Below, one piece after another: positions 7,475-14,987 of a stretch of DNA of 20,933 nt (its first letter is position 1; each line of letters opens with the position of its first letter). This DNA comes from Chloroflexota bacterium (lineage in GTDB: Bacteria; Chloroflexota; Dormibacteria; CF-121). The notes under the pieces are model-generated. The model was not told where the DNA came from. It saw only the letters and a list, made by a program, of their open reading frames with translations, and made no database searches. The position numbers and the translations under genes were made by a program. The stretch spans positions 1 through 20,933 of the forward strand of contig VBFX01000002.1 of the NCBI GenBank assembly GCA_005889395.1, in the 5' to 3' direction.

Positions 7475-8854
7475 GTGATCGCCCCCGAAGAATTCCTTGA
7501 AGATACCCGGGACCAGGGGCTGAAGGAACTCGAAGAGTTTCTGCGGATCCCCAGCATCTCGAGCCAACCGCAGCGGGCCGGCGAGGTCCGGCGTGCGGCC
7601 GCCCACCTCGCCGAGCAGTACGAACGGATTGGCCTGGAGAACGCCGAAGTCATCGAAACGGCCGGACACCCGGTCGCCTATGCCGACTGGCTTAAGGCCC
7701 CCGGCAAGCCAACCGTGCTGCTGTACGGGCACTACGACGTCCAGCCCGTCGACCCCCTCGACCTCTGGACCTCGCCGCCCTTTGAGCCACGTCACGAGGA
7801 CGGCCTGCTCTTCGGGCGAGGCTCATCTGATGACAAGGGGCAGATCGCGTTGCACTGGCAAGCGATTCACGCCTGGCTGAGCACAACCGGCGAGCTCCCC
7901 CTCAATCTCAAGGTGATCGCCGAAGGCGAAGAAGAGATAGGCAGCCCAAATTTCGAGGAGTTCGTGGGCACCAACCGGGATCGGCTCAAGGCGGATTATT
8001 GCGTCATCAGCGACACCTCGATGGTGGCAAAGGGCTTCCCCGCTATCACGTACGCGCTGCGCGGCCTGATCTACTTCGAGCTCCGGGTTGAGGCGGCCAA
8101 CACCGATCTCCACTCCGGTAGCCTCGGCGGTATCGCGCCCAACCCGGCCCAGGCGCTGGCGGAGATCCTGGTCCACCTCAAAGATGCAACCGGCCACGTC
8201 ATGGTGCCCGGTTTCTACGACGGCGTGCGGCCGCTCAACGACGACGAGCGCCGCCAGTTCGCGCGCATCCCGTTTGACGAGGCCGAGATAAAGCGCACCT
8301 ACGGCCTCCGGGCCTTACAAGGCGAGCCGGGATTCACGCCGACCGAGCGCAACTGGGCACGGCCGACGCTCGACGTCAACGGAATCTGGGGCGGCTACCA
8401 GGGACCGGGCAAGAAGACGATCATTCCGGCCTGGGCGGCCGCCAAGTTCAGCTGCCGCCTCGTCCCCGACCAGGATCCGAAGGCCGTCAGCGAGGCGCTG
8501 CGCCGCTACATCGAGGAGGTTGCGCCAAAAACGGTTCGGGTCACCGTCACCGAGCTCAGCGGTCAGGGCGACCCCTGGATCACGCGAGTCGACCATCCCC
8601 TGATCGCGGCCGGACAGCGAGCTCTGCGGCAGGTCTATGGCACCGAGCCGGCTCTGATTCGCGCCGGCGGGTCGATCGGCGCCGTCGATGTGATGGGCCG
8701 GTTGCTCGAGGCGCCCTGTCTGCTGGTCGGCTTTGTGCTGCCGGATTGCTTTGCCCACGCCCCCAACGAGCGCCTCGACCTGGAGAGCTTCTACCTCGGC
8801 CGCAAAGCAGCCCTGCGTCTGTGGGAAGAGATCGCCGGTATCGGGATTCCCTGA
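7475..8854 (+). CDS. M20 family dipeptidase / zinc metallopeptidase
   Basis: Cytoplasmic di-zinc aminoacyl-dipeptidase of the M20/ArgE/DapE/CNDP group, likely scavenging dipeptides. The 459-residue protein shows the metal ligands in order: GHYDVQPVDP (His86, Asp88), GRGSSDDKGQ (bridging Asp near 119-120), EGEEEIGS (catalytic Glu and metal Glu at about 152-153), CVISD (Asp180) and the late FAHAPNER His. Between the catalytic halves lies the dimerisation lid with DLHSGSLGG and NGIWGGYQGPG, typical of the CNDP-like branch. Length is normal. The GTG at 7475 is the only start before EEFLEDTRDQGLKELEEFLRIPS, which matches family N-termini. It is transcribed alone, and its stop abuts the convergent stop of the next gene. 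Confidence 0.94.
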   Translation: MIAPEEFLEDTRDQGLKELEEFLRIPSISSQPQRAGEVRRAAAHLAEQYERIGLENAEVIETAGHPVAYADWLKAPGKPTVLLYGHYDVQPVDPLDLWTSPPFEPRHEDGLLFGRGSSDDKGQIALHWQAIHAWLSTTGELPLNLKVIAEGEEEIGSPNFEEFVGTNRDRLKADYCVISDTSMVAKGFPAITYALRGLIYFELRVEAANTDLHSGSLGGIAPNPAQALAEILVHLKDATGHVMVPGFYDGVRPLNDDERRQFARIPFDEAEIKRTYGLRALQGEPGFTPTERNWARPTLDVNGIWGGYQGPGKKTIIPAWAAAKFSCRLVPDQDPKAVSEALRRYIEEVAPKTVRVTVTELSGQGDPWITRVDHPLIAAGQRALRQVYGTEPALIRAGGSIGAVDVMGRLLEAPCLLVGFVLPDCFAHAPNERLDLESFYLGRKAALRLWEEIAGIGIP

Positions 8855-9106
8855 TCAGTCGCCGTTTTTCGCGACCGTGTGGGGTAGGCCCGCCCGGACC
8901 TTCGCGAAGTTGGCTCGGAGCTCGGCTTGACGCGACGCCGCAGCCGCGCGCTTGAGCCGATCGGAGCGCCGGATTCCAAAGAGCGCATCCCACCCAACCT
9001 GTAGGAGGGCGCCTGCATACTCATCGAGGGGAATGCTCTCAGCTTGAGCGGCAGCCTCGATGTAATCTTCAAGAACTGGATCGACGTTGGCGATGAGCTT
9101 GCCCAA
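8855..9106 (-). CDS. Small ribbon-helix-helix-like protein (orphan)
   Basis: An 83-residue protein read from a TTG at 9106, which has GAGGTGG about eight bases upstream. The frame runs open to 9169 but the upstream part (MAQDCAFGYRGRGRD…) looks non-coding. The core is a short beta-like GKLIANVDPVL followed by two helices (EDYIEAAAQAES, LDEYAGALLQVGWDALFG) and a basic Arg/Lys-Ala tail ending PHTVAKNGD. Strand-helix-helix with this length fits CopG/Arc-type DNA-binding proteins and antitoxins, but no toxin gene adjoins it. Its TGA ends one base after the M20 gene's TGA on the other strand. I cannot assign a specific function. It is more likely a real gene than not. Confidence 0.6.
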   Translation of the reverse strand: MGKLIANVDPVLEDYIEAAAQAESIPLDEYAGALLQVGWDALFGIRRSDRLKRAAAASRQAELRANFAKVRAGLPHTVAKNGD

Positions 9107-9215
9107 GGGGCCACCTCGGTGACTGTCTCTTCCCCTACCACGATAACCAAACGCGCAGTCCTGCGCCACATGCCTAGGTGAAAGCCAAAGAACGCATATC
9201 AGCCGCTCGATCGGG

Positions 9216-9917
9216 CTAGTCGGCGACGAAGCGGTAGCCGATCCCCGGAACCGAGTGGATGTAGTGCGGCTTTTCGGAGTCGCGCTCGATCTTCTTGCGC
9301 AACCGGTAGACGTGGGCGTCGACGGTGCGCGTCTCGATCTCGACCTCGTAGCCCCACACCTTGCGAAGCAGCTCGCCGCGGCTGACCACCTGGCCGGCCT
9401 GCGAGGCCAGCAGCGACAGGAGGTTGAACTCGGTCAGCGTCAGGGCGACCTCCTTGCCCTCGCGCCATACCTGCCGGCTATTCATGTCGATGATGAGGCC
9501 TGGGAACTCGAAGCGCGTCTTGGGCTGTGCCTGCGAGACCGCCTGCTCGCTGCGACGCAGGTGTGCGCCCACCCGGGCTAGGAGTTCCCGTACCTCAAAC
9601 GGTTTGGTCAGGTAGTCGTCGGCCCCCACCTCGAGCCCGACGACGACGTCGATCGTGTCGTTCTTCGCCGTCAGCATGATGACCGGCACCTGGGTGCCGT
9701 CGGCCCGGAGTTGGCGGCAGACGTCCATACCGGAGACGCCCGGCAGATTCAGGTCGAGGATCACCAGGTCGGGCTCGGACTTCTCGATCATCTCCATGCC
9801 CTTCTCCCCGGTGTCCGCCTCGATCAGGTTCAGGTTTTGACCCACGCATGCCATCCGGACGACCTCCCGGGTCGGGGCATCATCCTCGATCATCAAAATC
9901 GTTTTCGGGAATGACAT
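9216..9917 (-). CDS. OmpR/PhoB-family response regulator
   Basis: Two-domain transcription regulator of 233 residues. The receiver domain (1-120) has the acidic pair EDD at 11-13, the phosphoacceptor Asp55 in LVILDLNLPG, a Thr in MLTAKND and Lys in LTKPFEV. The winged-helix DNA-binding domain (about 135-233) has LTLTEFNLLSLLASQAGQVVSR, the recognition-helix region ETRTVDAHVYRLRKKIE and the closing GIGYRFVAD. ATG at 9917 has AAGGAG 13 bases upstream, formed by the end of the kinase gene. The upstream histidine kinase is nine bases away, so the two make an operon and probably a signalling pair. Confidence 0.95.
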   Translation of the reverse strand: MSFPKTILMIEDDAPTREVVRMACVGQNLNLIEADTGEKGMEMIEKSEPDLVILDLNLPGVSGMDVCRQLRADGTQVPVIMLTAKNDTIDVVVGLEVGADDYLTKPFEVRELLARVGAHLRRSEQAVSQAQPKTRFEFPGLIIDMNSRQVWREGKEVALTLTEFNLLSLLASQAGQVVSRGELLRKVWGYEVEIETRTVDAHVYRLRKKIERDSEKPHYIHSVPGIGYRFVAD

Positions 9918-9926
9918 GGGTCGCGC

Positions 9927-11546
9927 CTACTCCTTCTCCAGAAAGTTCGTCACTTGCAGCATGAATTTCTTGAGCTCGATCGGTTTCGCGATGTAGCCAC
10001 TGCACCCCGCGGCCAGCGCCTGCTCCTCGCTTCCCTTCAGCGCGTTCGCTGTCAGGGCGACCACTTTGATACTTCTCGTGGCCGGGTCCGCTTTGAGCTG
10101 GCGGGTGACCGCTAATCCATCAACGCCGGGGAGCTGCATATCCATCAGTATTAGGTCGGGTCGGAGGTGGCGAGCCTTCTCCAGGCCCTCCTGGCCGTTC
10201 GACGCAGTGTCCACGGCGAAGCCATTGCCCTCCAGGACCATCCGGGCCAGGTCCAGGTTGGAGGGGTTGTCCTCGACGACAAGGACCCGGTTCCGCTTGC
10301 TGGGTCCTGGCCGGAGCGGGAACTCAACGCTGAAGAGGGTCCCCTGGTCGGGCACGCTCTCGAAGTCGATCGTCCCGCCGTGGAGTTCGACCAGCTTCTT
10401 GGTCAACGCCAGGCCGAGGCCGGTGCCCGGGTACTCCCGGTTGCTCGCGCTCTGCACCTGGTAGAAGGCGCCGAAGATCTTGTGCTGGACGTCCTTGGGG
10501 ATGCCGATGCCGCTGTCTTTGACGGTGATCCGCAGCGCCTCGCTCTGGACCGCGGCCTTCAGGCCGACCGTCCCCGACGGCGGCGTGAACTTGATGGCAT
10601 TCGACAGGAGGTTGTAGAGGACCTGCTTGAACTTGTTCTTGTCCGCAATCAAAAGCGCATCAAGCGGTTCGACCGCCGAGTCGATCTCAATGTCCTTCTT
10701 CATCGCCAGCGAGCGCACCACGTTGAGGACCTCGCGGACGGCGGAGTCAACCCCGAACTCTTCGTAGACCAGGTCCATGCGGCCCGCCTCGACCTTGGTT
10801 AGATCGAGGACGTCGTTGATCAGGGACAGCAGGTGTTTACCGCTGTTATAGATGTTGTCCAGGCAGTCTTTGCGTTGTTTTTCCGAGATCTTGCCGGCCA
10901 GGTCGTCGCGAAGCAACTCCGAGAAGCCCAGGATGGCGTTGAGGGGAGTGCGCAATTCGTGCGACATGTTGGCGAGGAACTCGGACTTGAGCCGGCTGAC
11001 CTCAGCGATCTGGGCATTGGCGGTCTCCAGCTCTCCGAGGTGGGCCTGCAGCTGCTCGTAAAGGCGGCCGTTCTCGATCGCGATCGAGGCCTGGTTGGTG
11101 ATGACCTTGAGGATGGCGGCATCCAGCTCGGTGAAGGGATCGACCCGCTGTCGCGAGATCGTCATCGCGCCGACCACCCGCTGGGTCGTCGCCAGCGGCT
11201 GGACCATGAGCGAGCGCGGAGACCGGCTCTGGTCGAGCATCTTGAAGCGCGGGTCGAGGGTGGCGTCGGCGATATTGAGGGTCTCGAGTTGCTCGACGGC
11301 GTAGCCGAGGATGCCTTCGCCCAGCACGAAGTGGGCGATGTGGGGCACCATGTCGCGGTGCGGGTAGGTGGCGGTGGCGGTCAGCTCTCGGCTGCCCTCG
11401 TTGAGCAGGAAGACGGTGGCGGCATCGAATTGCACCATCTGGGACGTCGCCCGCAGCATCGCCTCGATGTTGTCGCTCAGCGACAGCGAGGCGGAAAAAA
11501 GACCCCCGAGCCGGTTCAGCAGTTGAATCTCGGGGTCGGCTGTCAC
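9927..11546 (-). CDS. Hybrid sensor histidine kinase (GAF-HisKA-HATPase-REC)
   Basis: Soluble sensor kinase, 539 residues from GTG 11546. Domains: GAF (about residues 20-170, with FDAATVFLLNEGSRELTATA and IANQ-like ITNQASIAIENGRLYEQLQ), a coiled linker, then HisKA with FLANMSHELRTPLNAILGFS (His at about 196). The HATPase follows with NLLSNAIKFT, DSGIGIP, FGAFYQV and GTGLGLALTKK. A C-terminal receiver (about 419-539) has Asp in LILMDMQLPGVDG and Lys in IAKPIE. There are no membrane segments, so it senses a cytoplasmic signal. The frame is open to 11585 with further GTG/ATG choices. The GTG at 11546 is preferred because a perfect TATAAT lies nine bases upstream, within those alternative starts. 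No HPt domain is encoded nearby. Confidence 0.93.
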   Translation of the reverse strand: MTADPEIQLLNRLGGLFSASLSLSDNIEAMLRATSQMVQFDAATVFLLNEGSRELTATATYPHRDMVPHIAHFVLGEGILGYAVEQLETLNIADATLDPRFKMLDQSRSPRSLMVQPLATTQRVVGAMTISRQRVDPFTELDAAILKVITNQASIAIENGRLYEQLQAHLGELETANAQIAEVSRLKSEFLANMSHELRTPLNAILGFSELLRDDLAGKISEKQRKDCLDNIYNSGKHLLSLINDVLDLTKVEAGRMDLVYEEFGVDSAVREVLNVVRSLAMKKDIEIDSAVEPLDALLIADKNKFKQVLYNLLSNAIKFTPPSGTVGLKAAVQSEALRITVKDSGIGIPKDVQHKIFGAFYQVQSASNREYPGTGLGLALTKKLVELHGGTIDFESVPDQGTLFSVEFPLRPGPSKRNRVLVVEDNPSNLDLARMVLEGNGFAVDTASNGQEGLEKARHLRPDLILMDMQLPGVDGLAVTRQLKADPATRSIKVVALTANALKGSEEQALAAGCSGYIAKPIELKKFMLQVTNFLEKE

Positions 11547-11555
11547 GTGCCCGAC

Positions 11556-11584
11556 ATTATAAGTCATGATTTTTGACATAACCA
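11556..11584 (-). promoter_or_regulatory. Promoter of the kinase-regulator operon, leaderless
   Basis: On the minus strand TGGTTA (11584-11579, three of six -35 matches), a 17-base spacer, and a perfect TATAAT (11561-11556). The GTG start follows after nine bases, so the mRNA would start at or next to the initiation codon. This also decides the kinase start against the upstream ATGs, which fall inside the promoter. Confidence 0.6.
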
Positions 11585-11684
11585 CGTTCCCGATTGGAGG
11601 TTTCGATACTGCAACGTCACGCTCTGTGACTTTCTTTCAGCGAGCGCGCAGCTCGAGCCGCAACGCCACCGCGCGGTAAATGAG

Positions 11685-11690
11685 TAGCAT
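11685..11690 (+). promoter_or_regulatory. -10 box of the MDR oxidoreductase gene, probably leaderless
   Basis: TAGCAT stands eight bases before GTG 11699, and there is no ribosome site. This is the same arrangement as the M20, kinase and radC genes. The -35 region is not recognisable. Confidence 0.4.
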
Positions 11691-11698
11691 GACGCGAC

Positions 11699-12736
11699 GT
11701 GAAGGCGATTCGGTTTCACCAGCACGGCGGGCCCGAAGTGCTCCGCTACGAGGACGCGCCAACTCCTGAGCCGGGCCGCGGCGAGGTGCTCGTCGCGCTT
11801 CGGGCGGCCGCCCTCAACCACCTGGACCTCTTCACGCGCAACGGCGACGTCCCGAAGGTACCCCTGCCCCACATTGGCGGCGCGGACGGTGCCGGGGTGG
11901 TCGCGGCGAACGGTCCCGGCGCGACACGCTTTCCAGCCGGCACCCGCGTCTTCTTCGACCCTGGGTTGAGCGACGGTACCTGCGACTACTGTGCCCGCGG
12001 GGAGCACAGCCTGTGCGACCGGTGGGAGATCCTCGGCGAGCACCGTGACGGCACCTACGCGCAGGCGGTCGTGATGCCCGAAGTCAACCTCCGTCCTATC
12101 CCGGAAGGCCTGAGCTTCGAGGAAGCCGCCGCCTTCCCGCTCGTGTTCCTGACCGCCTGGCGGATGGTGGTCTCCAAGGCCCGTGTGCTGCCGGGCGAGG
12201 CGGTGCTCATTCTCGGCATCGGCGGCGGCGTCGCGCTGGCCGCGCTGCAAATCGCCAAGCACGCGGGGGCTCGAGTTTTCGTGACCTCGAGCAGCCAGGA
12301 GAAGCTCGACCGGGCGAAGGCGATGGGCGCCGACGTCTTGATCAACCACAAAGCAACCGACTTCTCGAAAGAAGTCTGGGGAATCACCGAGAAGCGCGGC
12401 GTCGACGTCGTGATCGAAAACGTGGGTGCGGCCACCTGGGCCGGGAGTATTCGGGCGCTGGCACGGGGCGGCCGGCTCGTCACCTGCGGCGCCACGTCCG
12501 GGCCCAAGCCGGATGAGGACATCCGCCGCATCTTCACGAAGCAGATCACGATCTACGGCTCGACCATGGGAACCCGGCATGACTGGGAACAGCTGAACCG
12601 GCTGCTGGCCGCCAAGACCTTCCGGCCGGTCGTTGACCGCACCTTTCCCCTCGAGCAGGCGGCGCAGGCGCAGACACTCCTCGAACATGGGGAACACTTC
12701 GGCAAACTCGTCCTGACCATTCCGCCGCTGTCGTGA
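11699..12736 (+). CDS. Zinc-type medium-chain dehydrogenase/reductase (alcohol dehydrogenase / quinone oxidoreductase family)
   Basis: A 345-residue NAD(P)H-dependent MDR oxidoreductase. The N-terminal GroES-like domain has MKAIRFHQHGGPEVLRYED, NHLDLFTRNG and PHIGGADGAGVV. The structural-zinc loop is partly kept (CDYCARGEHSLCDRW, three to four cysteines). The Rossmann half has LILGIGGGVALAALQIAKHAGARVFVTSSS and DVVIENVGAATW. The catalytic-zinc Cys/His pair of classical alcohol dehydrogenases is not obvious (NHLD and GGADG replace it), so the substrate is unclear. GTG 11699 is the start. It ends in a GTGA overlap with the lipoprotein gene, so the two are co-translated. Confidence 0.9.
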   Translation: MKAIRFHQHGGPEVLRYEDAPTPEPGRGEVLVALRAAALNHLDLFTRNGDVPKVPLPHIGGADGAGVVAANGPGATRFPAGTRVFFDPGLSDGTCDYCARGEHSLCDRWEILGEHRDGTYAQAVVMPEVNLRPIPEGLSFEEAAAFPLVFLTAWRMVVSKARVLPGEAVLILGIGGGVALAALQIAKHAGARVFVTSSSQEKLDRAKAMGADVLINHKATDFSKEVWGITEKRGVDVVIENVGAATWAGSIRALARGGRLVTCGATSGPKPDEDIRRIFTKQITIYGSTMGTRHDWEQLNRLLAAKTFRPVVDRTFPLEQAAQAQTLLEHGEHFGKLVLTIPPLS

Positions 12737-13866
12737 AACGTTCGTCGGTGGCGGCCGTGGTCGCGCTGCTCCTGGTCGGGTGCGGCCAGCCGACCGCTCG
12801 GACCACGCCGAGTGCGTCACCCCGCCACACGCCCAGCCCGAGCCCGACGCCGGTCCCGACACCGACGCCGCTTCCGCCACCACCGAACCTCGCGCCTGCC
12901 GGGGGATTCGGCGCACCTGGCGGGTTTTCCGCCTATGTTTACGCGCGCGGTCTCGGCAGCATGACGGCGATGGCGTTCGGCCCGGATGGACGGCTCTACG
13001 TTCTGAGTAGTGGTGGATCGCTCGCCGTGGTGCCATCGCCAGGGGCTGGGCCCCAAACGTTGCTCTCTGGTCTGCCCATCGCGCTCGGCCTCGCCTGGCG
13101 AGATAACGATCTCTACCTCTCAGTCCGCGGCAGCGTCCGCCGATATCACTTGAGCAACGGCGCCCTGTCCGGCGGCGGCGCGGTGGTCAGCGGGCTGCCG
13201 GTCGGCCGGCATCAGAACGACTGGATCCTGCCAATGCCCAACGGCGACTTCCTCCTGGGGGTCGGGTCCACCTGCGACGTCTGCAACGAGGCCAACTCGA
13301 GAAGCGCGAGCGTGCTGCGCTTTCACGCTGACTGGAGCTATGCCGGTGTGGTTGTCCGGGGCACCCGCAATCCCTACGGTCTCGCGCTTCGCGGCTCGAC
13401 CGGCGATGCCTACGTCACCATCAACGGCCAGGACAATCTCGGCGCGCAGCCGGCGGACCATTTGTTGCGAGTGACGGACGGCGAAGATGCGGGATGGCCC
13501 CGTTGCTGGCCGGCTTTTCCCGATGGCAGTCTCCATGGCAACTGCGCCGGCGTCGCTCCGCCGGTCGCCGTATTCACGCCGCACACGTCCGCGGATGGCA
13601 TCACCTTTTACGACGGCGCCGAGTTTGGCGCGAATTATGCCGATAACGCCTTCGTCACGGAGTGGGGCGCCAACGTTGGCGGTCCCACCGGCCGGAGGGT
13701 CATGCGCGTGGTGCTCTCGGGGTCGGGTGCGAGCGAGCACGGGCAGGTCACCGATTTCGCAACCGGGTTCTCGCATCCGCTGGCTATCAACGAGGCGCCT
13801 GATGGTGGCCTCCTGGTGGGCGATTACGGCACCGGACAGATCACGGAGTTCTTCCGCACGAGCTGA
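12733..13866 (+). CDS. Lipoprotein PQQ-type sugar (sorbosone) dehydrogenase-like beta-propeller
   Basis: Predicted extracytoplasmic, lipid-anchored oxidoreductase of the glucose/sorbosone dehydrogenase superfamily. The N-terminus is a lipoprotein signal with lipobox LLLVGC. A 30-residue Pro/Ser/Thr stalk follows (SPSPTPVPTPTPLPPPP), then a six-bladed propeller with GSMTAMAFGPDGRLYVLS, GRHQNDWILPMPNGDFLLGVGS with TCDVC, TRNPYGLALR, ADHLLRVTDGEDAGWPRCWP and GGLLVGDYGTGQI. The RNPYGL and GWP segments are characteristic of the family. 377 residues is normal. The GTG start at 12733 overlaps the oxidoreductase stop (GTGA). Cofactor and substrate cannot be fixed from sequence; PQQ is the family norm. 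Confidence 0.88.
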   Translation: MKRSSVAAVVALLLVGCGQPTARTTPSASPRHTPSPSPTPVPTPTPLPPPPNLAPAGGFGAPGGFSAYVYARGLGSMTAMAFGPDGRLYVLSSGGSLAVVPSPGAGPQTLLSGLPIALGLAWRDNDLYLSVRGSVRRYHLSNGALSGGGAVVSGLPVGRHQNDWILPMPNGDFLLGVGSTCDVCNEANSRSASVLRFHADWSYAGVVVRGTRNPYGLALRGSTGDAYVTINGQDNLGAQPADHLLRVTDGEDAGWPRCWPAFPDGSLHGNCAGVAPPVAVFTPHTSADGITFYDGAEFGANYADNAFVTEWGANVGGPTGRRVMRVVLSGSGASEHGQVTDFATGFSHPLAINEAPDGGLLVGDYGTGQITEFFRTS

Positions 13867-13878
13867 GGCCCCACCCTG

Positions 13879-13933
13879 CCCTCCCCCGCAAGCGCGCGCG
13901 GGAAATGCCACTTGCCCCCGCAAGCGGAGAGGG
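13879..13933. repeat. Two degenerate copies of a short palindromic repeat
   Basis: CCCTCCCCCGCAAGCG (13879-13894) and GCCCCCGCAAGCGGAGAGGG (13914-13933) look like the left half and the centre-right part of one palindrome, CTCCCCCGCAAGCGGGGGAG. A right-half copy occurs at 19423-19438. They sit just after the lipoprotein gene and may also act as a hairpin in its 3' end. Confidence 0.5.
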
Positions 13934-14505
13934 TAAAGCCCGTCGCACTGACTATCGGACTGGTCGATCGGCTCAAGCACCTGACGGACTGGCTGGCCGA
14001 GGGCGAGGCAGCAGCCAGCCAGGATGACCTCGCATGCGCCGACGGACCACTGCATCGCCCGAGCCGCCGGTGGTATGGGCAGGTGATGCCGGGGTCATGG
14101 GCGCCGAACATCGACAGTGATGGTGTCGACGGCAAGCTTTCCGGCGTCGCCGCCGTCCAGGCGCACGACCCGGCGTTCGACGAGAACGTGTTCCTCGCGC
14201 AGGTCCAGCGGTTGTTCTTCGCCGTCCTCGAGGCGTGGACCGCGCTCAAACCGGCCCTCAGCCAGGGTGTCATGGCGTCGCTGATCTGGGAGGAGCAAAA
14301 GGCCCAGATCGCCGCGTACCAGGAGCGCGGATGGCGCAATGTCCTACCGAAGCTCACGTTTACCAGCGCCGTCGTCGCCGGCGCGCTCAGCGGCAGCGGC
14401 TTCGACACGATCACGGTACGCATCAACGCCAGCTGTCCCTTTTGTGATGCCGCTGTCATCAGCGGCAAGTTCGGCTGGTTGTTGACGCGGATCGATCGCG
14501 TCTAG
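13912..14505 (+). CDS. Shortened Tim44-like domain paralogue lacking membrane segments and most of its zinc ribbon
   Basis: The protein aligns with the Tim44-like protein encoded at 15937-16854 in this window. GVAAVQAHDPAFDENVFLAQ matches DLAALQAKDPNFNQQIFLDR, and LFFAVLEAWTALKPALSQGVM matches AFFALQKAWVDRNLEPARVYM. FDTITVRINAS matches FDAVTVRIDAS, and CPFCDAAVISGKFGWLL matches CSYCKATVTSGQFGWVL. Between RINAS and CPFC about 55 residues are missing in frame: the rest of the domain and the first CxxC of the ribbon. There is no signal peptide, Gly-rich stretch or membrane segment. The start is unclear: TTG 13912 is the earliest, ATG 14086 (139 residues) the first ATG, but HLTDWLAEGEA before it also looks coding. 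It may be a decaying copy or a soluble truncated form. The convergent radC lies beyond a terminator. Confidence 0.6.
   Translation: MPPQAERVKPVALTIGLVDRLKHLTDWLAEGEAAASQDDLACADGPLHRPSRRWYGQVMPGSWAPNIDSDGVDGKLSGVAAVQAHDPAFDENVFLAQVQRLFFAVLEAWTALKPALSQGVMASLIWEEQKAQIAAYQERGWRNVLPKLTFTSAVVAGALSGSGFDTITVRINASCPFCDAAVISGKFGWLLTRIDRV
13989..14022. repeat. Perfect 9-base inverted repeat
   Basis: CTGGCTGGC (13989-13997) and GCCAGCCAG (14014-14022) flank a 16-base loop. It lies in the uncertain 5' part of the shortened Tim44-like frame. It could be chance in a GC-rich coding stretch or a hairpin covering a start. Confidence 0.35.
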
Positions 14506-14554
14506 TTGAATTTGCCCCCGTCTGCACAGTCCCTCCGGCGCTCCGGGCCGAACA

Positions 14555-14790
14555 CAGACGTCCCGGCGCTCATTGGTGCGCCGGGAGAAATTCGCGAGCC
14601 TTGTCGCGGCCCGCGAATTTCAACGGCCGAGCTCTTTCCGTTCAAAGGACGTGCGGCCACGGGTGATCCGAAGTCAAGGGAGGCAGCGCACGTACGCTGC
14701 TGAGAGGGTTAGCCCCGGAATGAGCTCGGTTTCAGCGCCTTTTCGGCGCTGAAAACAGAAAACCGACCATCGCTCAGTGGTCGGTTTTCC
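14555..14790 (+). ncRNA. Candidate structured RNA: five hairpins ending in a terminator
   Basis: This is the only stretch above 300 bases without a protein gene (14506-14987). It holds hairpin 1 (TCCCGGCGC 14561-14569 with GCGCCGGGA 14578-14586) and, directly abutting, hairpin 2 (GAAATTCGCG 14587-14596 with CGCGAATTTC 14612-14621). Hairpin 3 is GCAGCG 14683-14688 with CGCTGC 14695-14700, and hairpin 4 is TTTCAGCGCC 14730-14739 with GGCGCTGAAA 14745-14754. The terminator hairpin at 14758-14789 follows. All stems are perfect. No known riboswitch, 6S, tmRNA, SRP or RNase P core could be matched by eye. The 5' end and strand are not established; plus is favoured because nothing downstream on that strand needs a leader. 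It may instead be the long 3' end of the upstream gene. Confidence 0.35.
14758..14789. terminator. Strong bidirectional intrinsic terminator
   Basis: GAAAACCGACCA (14758-14769) pairs perfectly with TGGTCGGTTTTC (14778-14789) around an eight-base loop. It gives a 12-base stem with an A run on one side and a T run on the other, so it can stop transcription on both strands. It separates the plus-strand genes from the minus-strand radC. Confidence 0.85.
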
Positions 14791-14889
14791 TGCCCCGTCT
14801 GGGCCGCGCCCGCCGGCAGGCGAGCGCTCCTATTCTCTCATTGCCGAGGCCTCCGTGACGCCCCTAATTGCGGTTCTGTGGCAGCGGTG

Positions 14890-14911
14890 GCGCGTTATTT
14901 GATAACCGCGC
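14890..14911. repeat. Short hairpin in the radC 3' intergenic region
   Basis: GCGCGTTAT (14890-14898) pairs with ATAACCGCGC (14902-14911) with one bulged C and a three-base loop. It lies in an otherwise featureless, locally AT-richer stretch (14790-14945) where I see no gene. Confidence 0.3.
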
Positions 14912-14945
14912 TATCCAGTTCCTATATTTAACGTACACCGACCTA

Positions 14946-14977
14946 CTGCCGGAGCTCGGGTCGTTTCCCTCCGGCAG
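14946..14977 (-). terminator. Hairpin just downstream of radC
   Basis: CTGCCGGAG (14946-14954) and CTCCGGCAG (14969-14977) form a perfect nine-base stem with a 14-base loop, ten bases past the radC stop. No T tract follows on the minus strand, so it may attenuate or stabilise the 3' end rather than terminate alone. Confidence 0.4.
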
Positions 14978-14987
14978 CAGGGCCGGC

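Noticed and set aside
11615..11629. GTCAC-N5-GTGAC inverted repeat between the kinase and oxidoreductase genes as an operator
   Set aside because: The five-base arms are short enough to arise by chance in GC-rich DNA and are not placed against a clear promoter.
11564..13036. 490-residue open frame on the minus strand opposite the oxidoreductase and lipoprotein genes
   Set aside because: It is the GC-rich antisense shadow of the MDR oxidoreductase. It is rich in Arg/Pro/His, has no motifs and overlaps a clearly coding strand.
14690..14730. CTGAGAGGGTTAGCCCCGG resembling part of a TPP riboswitch
   Set aside because: Only the CTGAGA box matches. The second conserved half (CCTGAT…TAATGCC) is missing and no thiamine gene follows.
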